Shown here one piece after another: positions 1-4,338 of a stretch of DNA of 6,205 bases. A program made the translations under genes and the position numbers. Every line of letters starts with the position of its first letter. The stretch's first letter is position 1. The stretch spans positions 1 to 6,205 of the forward strand of contig CAMVHY010000089.1 in assembly GCA_947167415.1 (NCBI GenBank). The letters are read 5' to 3'. Source of the DNA: an uncultured Clostridia bacterium (GTDB taxonomy: Bacteria; Bacillota; Clostridia; Lachnospirales; CAMVHY01). A model generated the notes under the pieces. It ran no database searches. It had not been told where the DNA came from and saw only the letters and a list, made by a program, of their open reading frames with translations.

Positions 1-387
1 CTAAGTATAATTTTTTGAATTGAGCTCCCTTTTGTCTTTGATATGGCCTGATTTCCACACGAGCCTCAGCTGCATGCTGATGTGCACTCGAGTCTATCAT
101 TCGCCATTCAAAGTTTTTATCATCTTTCAGTATCTCAAACAATTTTTTCTACATACCTTTTCGTTGCTAGCAAATAAATCTTTGATGAACTGTACCCCGC
201 TTGCCATAATCGGGCGGTAGATCCCTCCACGGAGATCCTGTTTTAAGTATCAAAATAACTGCACTGATAAACTTTCGATTGTCTTTGGCTATGCTTCCGT
301 ATTGCCCGGGCTGACCTGTTATACGTGCTTCTATTACCTCCCACTCCGCATCACTTATATAAAATCTACGATACGTCTTTTTTCCAT
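1..387 (-). pseudogene. IS5-family transposase, N-terminal part, degenerate
   Basis: Reading the minus strand from the ATG at 387, with an AGGAG at 402-398, the conceptual protein shows successive IS5-family (DUF4096-type) blocks: YRRFYISDAEWEVIEA, GQYGSIAKDNRKFI, TGSPWRDLPPDYGKRGTVHQ, KLFEILKDDKNFEW and MIDSS. The Asp of MIDSS, at 94-92, matches the first DDE catalytic residue of the family. The lesions are clear. One A is missing from the run after ATGG (about 383-378), so the ATG is out of frame with the body. Two TAG stops at 169-167 and 151-149 sit where the family usually has Trp in the R-W-x-R-K-G-x-W block, so both fit TGG-to-TAG changes. A second frameshift lies near 57-62, after which GNQAISKTKGSSIQ is read. 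A few residues after MIDSS (usually HxKVH) are missing. It runs off the left edge and is certainly non-functional. Confidence 0.85.
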
Positions 388-479
388 TTTTATTTTGCTC
401 CTATTTTTTATTTTTCTCCATTATACTTTATTTTATAGTTTATTGCTCTTTTTTATTTTTTTGTGTAGACACTATTTAA
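1..479 (-). mobile_element. Decayed IS5-family insertion sequence, right-hand part
   Basis: The segment contains a broken IS5-family transposase reading leftward and the non-coding stretch in front of it. It looks richer in G+C than the rest of the window, as expected for acquired DNA. A possible element end lies near 462-479, where the minus strand reads AAATAGTGTCTACACAAAA. The GTGTCTACA core resembles ends I recall from IS427-type members of the IS5 family, but the opposite end is outside the window, so neither the inverted repeat nor a target duplication can be confirmed. The second half of the transposase, with most of the DDE domain, would lie beyond the left edge. The element cannot make a working transposase. 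Confidence 0.6.
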
Positions 480-495
480 CAAAGGAATGAAACAA

Positions 496-515
496 AAAAA
501 CATAACGATGTTTTT
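496..515. repeat. Short inverted repeat just outside the IS remnant
   Basis: AAAAACAT and ATGTTTTT form a perfect 8-bp stem around the 4-base loop AACG. It lies between the IS remnant and the promoter of the first membrane-protein gene. The stem has only one G-C pair, so as a terminator it would be weak in either direction. It could equally be chance in such AT-rich DNA. Confidence 0.3.
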
Positions 516-570
516 GAGATAAAAAATAAAATACCATTTAAATATGTAAAAAAAATATCCAAAATATGTC

Positions 571-599
571 TTGATAAATAAAAATTTTTATTTTAAAAT
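571..599 (+). promoter_or_regulatory. Sigma-A-type promoter of the first ubiquitin-like membrane gene
   Basis: TTGATA (571-576) and TAAAAT (594-599) are each one mismatch from the -35 and -10 consensus, with the optimal 17-bp spacer. The paralog has the same arrangement at 2634-2662, including the shared CTTGA-x-AAATAAAAA stretch, which supports both calls. Transcription would start near 605-607, giving an untranslated leader of about 70 bases. The spacer is a perfect 18-bp AT palindrome (576-593), absent in perfect form from the second promoter. Confidence 0.7.
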
Positions 600-660
600 A
601 ATAAGACAACAAGTTCGATGGTGTTATTTTTTATTGGCGAATATTTTTTTTGAACAAAAA

Positions 661-667
661 AGGGGCG
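661..667 (+). promoter_or_regulatory. Ribosome binding site of the first membrane gene
   Basis: The purine-rich AGGGGCG lies 7-9 bases before the ATG at 675 and is the only G-rich stretch in this AT-rich leader. It fixes the start codon: the ATG gives a beta-strand start (EEVTVRLTMP), as expected for a beta-grasp domain. Confidence 0.65.
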
Positions 668-674
668 ATTAAAA

Positions 675-2117
675 ATGGGCGAAGAAGTTACTGTACGTTT
701 AACAATGCCGGATGAAAAAATTTATGAAATAAAAGTAAATCAAAATATCGTCTTCGAAGATGCACTTGTAAAGTTAATACATGAGACGAAAATAATGGAA
801 CATAAAAATGCAAATGATAATTTAATTTTAGCATCTAAACAGACAGTTCAGACAGTTGTTGGTCCTAATAGATTTAAAGAGAGTATAGCCCAGTGCGTTG
901 AAAAAACTTCTGAAGGTCTGATTCTTAAACTGAAAACTTTTATTGTTGATGTTAATGACAAAGATTATTATAAAGTTGAATATTATTTTATTAATTTAGG
1001 GAACATTAAAACACAAAACGAACAAAGTATATCAAAAAATATGATCCAAGATCCAAATAGTATTAAAAATTTTCAACATGTTGAGCCGCGAGACAACAAG
1101 AAAAAAGTGAATATGATGAAAGAAATTGAAATTCACTTGGAAGGCATAGGAAATTCACGAAATAAATCTCATTCTATAAAAATAAATCCAAATTCTACTG
1201 TTAGTGATTTAATAAATAAAATTAAATTAGATAAAAATATTGTTGGCAATAATGAATATTTGTATCTTGCTCCTGGTAATCATGATAATGTCCCTTTAAG
1301 CGAAAAAAAAAGTATGAATTTAAAAATTAGTGACTTTGGAATACAAAATGGTTCCAAATTGGATTTTGATTTTTTTGACTCTGATAGTGACGATGATAAT
1401 AAATCGTATCGCAAACACTTAATTAATCTAAAAAGAGAGGAACAAGATGATTTAATTAATGAAAATTCACAACAACCAAAGAAAAATGTCAAAGCAATTT
1501 TTGACTCTCTAAAGGAAGATAAGATTGAAGTTGAAATATCATCGAAAATAACATTTAACGATTTAGTTGAAAAATTTAAAACACAAGCGTTAGAAAAAGA
1601 CAAATATTATTTTAAAGGTATCGACAAAATAAGTTTTGCTTACAACAATACACTAATTAAAACATCAAGCAGTAATACAAGTTTAAGTAGCATAACAAAA
1701 AGTGCTAAAGATAGTATTACGATAAGAGTTATTGATGGCGGTTTTGATGGCTTCGGTTGGAATGTCTCCAATATAAATAACGATATAAATAACGGCAGTA
1801 AAAAGAAAAGAATTTTATTTTTTGTTGCAGGTACATTGTTATTGATAGCGGCTTTAGTTGTTTTTTTAGTTAATCCTGAATTACTGGCTACAATAATTAT
1901 TCTCGGTGGTTTTGGTGGAATCAGTTTGCTTGTTGGATTTTTGTGGAACACAATAAAATCTTGTCTTGTTGGATCAGAATCAGAAAAAATTTCTATTGAG
2001 CCGTTGACTGAAACAAATGAATACGATCCCAATAAAACCACTAATCTAAGCAATCTCAACAATAATTTATTATTAGAAATAAGTACACAAAATAAAAGCA
2101 AACAAGAACAACAATAA
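675..2117 (+). CDS. Multi-ubiquitin-like-domain membrane hairpin protein (paralog 1)
   Basis: This 480-residue protein matches no named family I recognise. Residues 148-234 resemble ubiquitin in layout: strand KEIEIHLEG, strand SHSIKINPNSTV, helix SDLINKIK, strand EYLYLAPG, then KKSMNLKISDFGIQNGSKLDFDFF, matching the TLSDYNIQKESTLHLVL end of ubiquitin. Residues 270-353 form a second such unit (NVKAIF, IEVEISSKITFNDLVEKF, ISFAYNNTLI, SLSSITKSAKDSITIRVID). Residues 4-105 may hold a third, less clear one. A tight hairpin follows: helix 379-399, loop NPELLA, helix 405-424 with glycines (GGFGG). KKKR before it and a Lys after it put both ends on the same, probably cytoplasmic, side. The polar tail 425-480 carries LTETNEYDPNK, shared with paralog 2. 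There is no signal peptide, no enzyme motif and no C-terminal Gly-Gly, so conjugation like ubiquitin is unlikely. It has its own promoter and terminator. Domain assignment is by eye; function is unknown. Confidence 0.85.
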   Translation: MGEEVTVRLTMPDEKIYEIKVNQNIVFEDALVKLIHETKIMEHKNANDNLILASKQTVQTVVGPNRFKESIAQCVEKTSEGLILKLKTFIVDVNDKDYYKVEYYFINLGNIKTQNEQSISKNMIQDPNSIKNFQHVEPRDNKKKVNMMKEIEIHLEGIGNSRNKSHSIKINPNSTVSDLINKIKLDKNIVGNNEYLYLAPGNHDNVPLSEKKSMNLKISDFGIQNGSKLDFDFFDSDSDDDNKSYRKHLINLKREEQDDLINENSQQPKKNVKAIFDSLKEDKIEVEISSKITFNDLVEKFKTQALEKDKYYFKGIDKISFAYNNTLIKTSSSNTSLSSITKSAKDSITIRVIDGGFDGFGWNVSNINNDINNGSKKKRILFFVAGTLLLIAALVVFLVNPELLATIIILGGFGGISLLVGFLWNTIKSCLVGSESEKISIEPLTETNEYDPNKTTNLSNLNNNLLLEISTQNKSKQEQQ

Positions 2118-2118
2118 T

Positions 2119-2472
2119 ACAAAAAAAATAACTTTCATACTTAAAATTTAATCTTTCCATTGCCTTCGAATTTTTTCGTTCGAAGGTTTTTTTAATCTTT
2201 TTTTCTACAAACCGAATAATATTCGCAATACAAACAAGAATTTTTATCATGCGGACAGATTTCTACAGCACCCAACCTTATTTCACGACAGATATTTTTT
2301 GCTGATTCAAATGCTATATCAATTAAATTTTTAATTTTATCCGTCCCAGCTCCACGCATTTCAAATTTACTCTCGATTTCCTGTTCAAGCTTTTCATCAT
2401 TTATTTTATTTTTAATTTCCACAATCGGATCATTCAAATAAAAATAATAAGCTTCGCCGAATTTTATTTTTT
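2119..2472. repeat. Long direct repeat, copy 1 (intergene, terminator, addB tail)
   Basis: The copy pairs with 3985-4338. It covers the short region after the membrane-protein stop, the terminator and the last ~280 bp of addB. The two membrane genes to the left of each copy are homologous too, so the whole repeat unit is membrane gene plus addB tail, in direct orientation. Identity is absolute over 2287-2452, and lower on either side. Confidence 0.9.
2163..2193 (+). terminator. Rho-independent terminator of paralog 1
   Basis: CCTTCGAA (2163-2170) and TTCGAAGG (2179-2186) form a perfect 8-bp stem with an 8-base loop, followed by seven T. It lies 45 bases after the stop of the upstream gene. 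The same structure with the same stem follows paralog 2, with only loop changes. Seen from the minus strand no T-run follows the stem, so it works for the plus strand only. Confidence 0.9.
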
Positions 2473-2473
2473 G
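2192..2473 (-). pseudogene. addB: Duplicated 3' fragment of addB (C-terminal 93 codons)
   Basis: The fragment copies the last 93 codons of the addB gene at 4058-6205 at a constant offset of 1866 bp without indels. It keeps the YFYLNDPIVEIKNK block and the terminal cluster CPHDKNSCLYCEYYSVC. It has no start codon of its own in family context. Just upstream in frame a TAA (2476-2474) replaces the Glu codon of the intact gene, and homology stops there, so the nuclease core is absent. Differences in protein terms are few: R/H, L/S, A/D and K/R near the end, and F/P and E/G near the break. There is no ribosome binding site or promoter that would suggest expression. It is a duplication scar and not a functional gene. 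Confidence 0.92.
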
Positions 2474-2476
2474 TTA

Positions 2477-2633
2477 ACACCAACTAAATGTTTGTTTTAA
2501 TGATTTTTTAAAAATAACTGTAAGACAAATTATTAACCGTTATTTTTGCGCCATGTATAATTTCCTTAAACAAGGGTCGTCAAAAAAACAAAACAAACGA
2601 ATTTGAACATATAAAAAATATTTGCATTACATC
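2477..2633. other. Non-coding leader upstream of paralog 2
   Basis: No convincing gene is seen here. The stretch starts where homology to addB ends and is not found elsewhere in the window, except that the last ~50 bases (from about 2579) loosely resemble the region before the first promoter. It holds an imperfect inverted repeat: AAAAATAAC (2510-2518) and GTTATTTTT (2539-2547) around a 20-base loop. The repeat is GC-poor, so it is a weak candidate for an operator or attenuator. Confidence 0.45.
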
Positions 2634-2662
2634 TTGACAAATAAAAAATTGTGTTTTAAACT
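2634..2662 (+). promoter_or_regulatory. Sigma-A-type promoter of paralog 2
   Basis: TTGACA (2634-2639) is a perfect -35 box. TAAACT (2657-2662) matches the -10 consensus at four of six bases, with a 17-bp spacer. It corresponds to the promoter at 571-599, so it was probably part of the duplicated unit. Compared with that copy it has a better -35 and a poorer -10. The expected leader is about 65 bases. Confidence 0.7.
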
Positions 2663-2718
2663 AAATATTGGTGGTAGCAGAAATATTGTTATTGCTGATA
2701 AATATTTTTTTAATAAAT

Positions 2719-2726
2719 GGTGGGTG
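2719..2726 (+). promoter_or_regulatory. Ribosome binding site of paralog 2
   Basis: GGTGGGTG lies 7 bases before the ATG at 2734. An earlier ATG at 2717 runs into TGA after six codons, so 2734 is the start. The chosen start gives MNEEIEIKL, which aligns with MKEIEIHLEG at residues 148-156 of paralog 1. Confidence 0.6.
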
Positions 2727-2733
2727 AAAAAAA

Positions 2734-3981
2734 ATGAACGAAGAAATTGAAATTAAGTTAAACAATATGCAAGAAAAAGACAAACATCATTCTATACGGA
2801 TAAATCAAGATGCGACTGTTGGTGATTTGATAAATAAAATTAAAGAAAGCAAAGAAATTGTTGGTAACGGGCAATTTTTATATCTTTGTTGCAATAATGG
2901 TGGTCCTAATAACGGCATATTAAGTTGCAAAAAAAGTATGAGTTTGAAACTTAGCGACTTTAAAATAAACAATGATTCGGAGTTAAGCTTTCATGTTTTT
3001 GATATTAATAACTCGTATACCAATAAAGTTTTGGCCGAATTATTAACAGGCGGTAGCGTTGTCAAGATTGTTCAAGATGGAAATATTGAGATAGTATTTG
3101 AAAAAAGTATAAAATATAAGTTGTGCTTGGATAGAAAATTTTATTCAGTCTTACCCATGAAGTTGTGTGACAAAATTAAAGATTTGATAACATGGGGAGC
3201 GCACGTAGCTTATTATAGTTACCCAATAATAAACGATCGTGATTGTGTATACTTTAAAATTAATTTCGGAGATAAAATCATCACTGACCCTGAAAATACT
3301 AATCAGAATGGGTCTCTGGAAAGTATGGCAATAAAACAAGGCAGCGTTCTAAACATAGAAATTACAACTAGGAGGGATGATCAAAAAGTACTAACAGAAA
3401 ATGGTTGGGTTAAAGCTATTGATATAATCGAGCAAAATAAGAACAAGCAGCAAGAAGAAGGGAATGATGAGAGCAAAGAAGAGAGAATTAAACAAAAAGA
3501 AACTAATTTAAATTTAATTGATGAAAATCCACAACAGCAAAAGAAAAATGTCAAAGTGAATTTTAATTTTCTAAATCAAGATAAGATTTCGAATATCAAA
3601 TTTAATGATAATGAAATTCCTGTGTCCAATCATGAAAACCAAAAATCGTCTTCAAACTTATGGAGAATTCTATTGTTCATTGTAGGCGTATTGTCATTGG
3701 CAGCATCCTTAGTTGTTTTTTTAGTTAATCCTGAATTGCTGGCTCTAATAATTCCTTTGGCTGTTTCTGGTGGAATTAGTTTGCTGCTGGTTGGATTTTT
3801 GTGGAACACAATAAAATCTTGTTTATGCAGACAAAATCCGGAAGAAATTTCTACGGAGCAGTTGACTGAAACAAATGAATACAATCCAAATAAAATTACT
3901 GATTTAAGCGATCTCAACAACAATTTATCACTAGAAAACAATCAAAAAAATGAAAACGGACAAGAAAAAACAGACCAATAG
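2734..3981 (+). CDS. Ubiquitin-like-domain membrane hairpin protein (paralog 2)
   Basis: This 415-residue paralog of the preceding membrane gene has unknown function. Residues 2-90 align with the ubiquitin-like unit at 148-234 of paralog 1 (SIRINQDATVGDLINKIK, QFLYLC, KKSMSLKLSDFKINNDSELSF). Residues 117-212 form a different candidate beta-grasp unit (IEIVFEKSIKYKLCLD, LCDKIKDLI, CVYFKINFGD, LESMAIKQGSVLNIEI) with no clear match in paralog 1. Residues 214-268 are a charged linker rich in Lys, Glu and Gln. Residues 269-291 (KKNVKVNFNFLNQDKI) match only the beginning of the third unit of paralog 1, so that unit is mostly deleted here. The hairpin follows: helix 311-331, loop NPELLA, helix 336-358, with one extra Leu (GGISLLLVG), then the tail with LTETNEYNPNK and LNNNLSLE. 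There is no signal peptide and no terminal Gly-Gly. Hairpin DNA is nearly identical to paralog 1 over runs of about 30 bases. Confidence 0.85.
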   Translation: MNEEIEIKLNNMQEKDKHHSIRINQDATVGDLINKIKESKEIVGNGQFLYLCCNNGGPNNGILSCKKSMSLKLSDFKINNDSELSFHVFDINNSYTNKVLAELLTGGSVVKIVQDGNIEIVFEKSIKYKLCLDRKFYSVLPMKLCDKIKDLITWGAHVAYYSYPIINDRDCVYFKINFGDKIITDPENTNQNGSLESMAIKQGSVLNIEITTRRDDQKVLTENGWVKAIDIIEQNKNKQQEEGNDESKEERIKQKETNLNLIDENPQQQKKNVKVNFNFLNQDKISNIKFNDNEIPVSNHENQKSSSNLWRILLFIVGVLSLAASLVVFLVNPELLALIIPLAVSGGISLLLVGFLWNTIKSCLCRQNPEEISTEQLTETNEYNPNKITDLSDLNNNLSLENNQKNENGQEKTDQ

Positions 3982-3984
3982 TAA

Positions 3985-4338
3985 TAAAAAAAATAATTTT
4001 CATACTTAAAATTCGATTTTTTCTATTGCCTTCGAATTTTTCTGTTCGAAGGTTTTTTTAATCTCTTTTTCTACAAACCGAATAATATTCACAATACAAA
4101 CAAGAATTTTTATCATGTGGACAGATTTCTACGTCACCTGACCTTATTTCATGACAGATATTTTTTGCTGATTCAAATGCTATATCAATTAAATTTTTAA
4201 TTTTATCCGTCCCAGCTCCACGCATTTCAAATTTACTCTCGATTTCCTGTTCAAGCTTTTCATCATTTATTTTATTTTTAATTTCCACAATCGGATCATT
4301 CAAATAAAAATAATAAGCCCCACCGGGTTTTATTTTTT
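3985..4338. repeat. Long direct repeat, copy 2 (intergene, terminator, addB tail)
   Basis: This is the partner of 2119-2472. It is the parental arrangement, because here the addB reading frame continues intact beyond the repeat end at 4338. Apart from a one-base length difference before the terminator, the two copies are collinear. Confidence 0.9.
4029..4059 (+). terminator. Rho-independent terminator of paralog 2, overlapping the addB stop
   Basis: CCTTCGAA (4029-4036) and TTCGAAGG (4045-4052) form a perfect 8-bp stem with loop TTTTTCTG, followed by seven T. The T-run covers the first bases of the addB stop codon (4058-4060, TTA on this strand), so the two convergent genes share this boundary. 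It acts on the plus strand; no T-run follows the stem in the addB direction. Confidence 0.9.

Noticed and set aside
20..490. Two short plus-strand open frames (20-220 and 302-490)
   Set aside because: They lie opposite the recognisable transposase remnant and its T-rich upstream stretch, with no ribosome binding sites.
480..674. Riboswitch, small RNA gene or CRISPR in the leaders
   Set aside because: Only AT-rich sequence with promoter elements and weak hairpins is seen in 480-674 and 2477-2733; there are no regularly spaced repeats or GC-containing conserved folds.
1640..2122. 160-codon minus-strand open frame opposite the first membrane gene
   Set aside because: It mirrors the hairpin and tail region, and a similar shadow (3630-3941) occurs opposite the paralog. 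The plus-strand frame has the promoter, ribosome binding site and terminator.
2192..2437. A small functional Cys-cluster protein from the addB fragment
   Set aside because: The frame continues to 2473 only as a remnant, lacks a ribosome binding site and promoter, and has one of the four required cluster Cys missing with the rest of addB.
675..3981. A ubiquitin-like conjugation system
   Set aside because: Neither protein ends in Gly-Gly, the ubiquitin-like units are internal, and no E1, E2, ligase or JAB peptidase gene is in the window.
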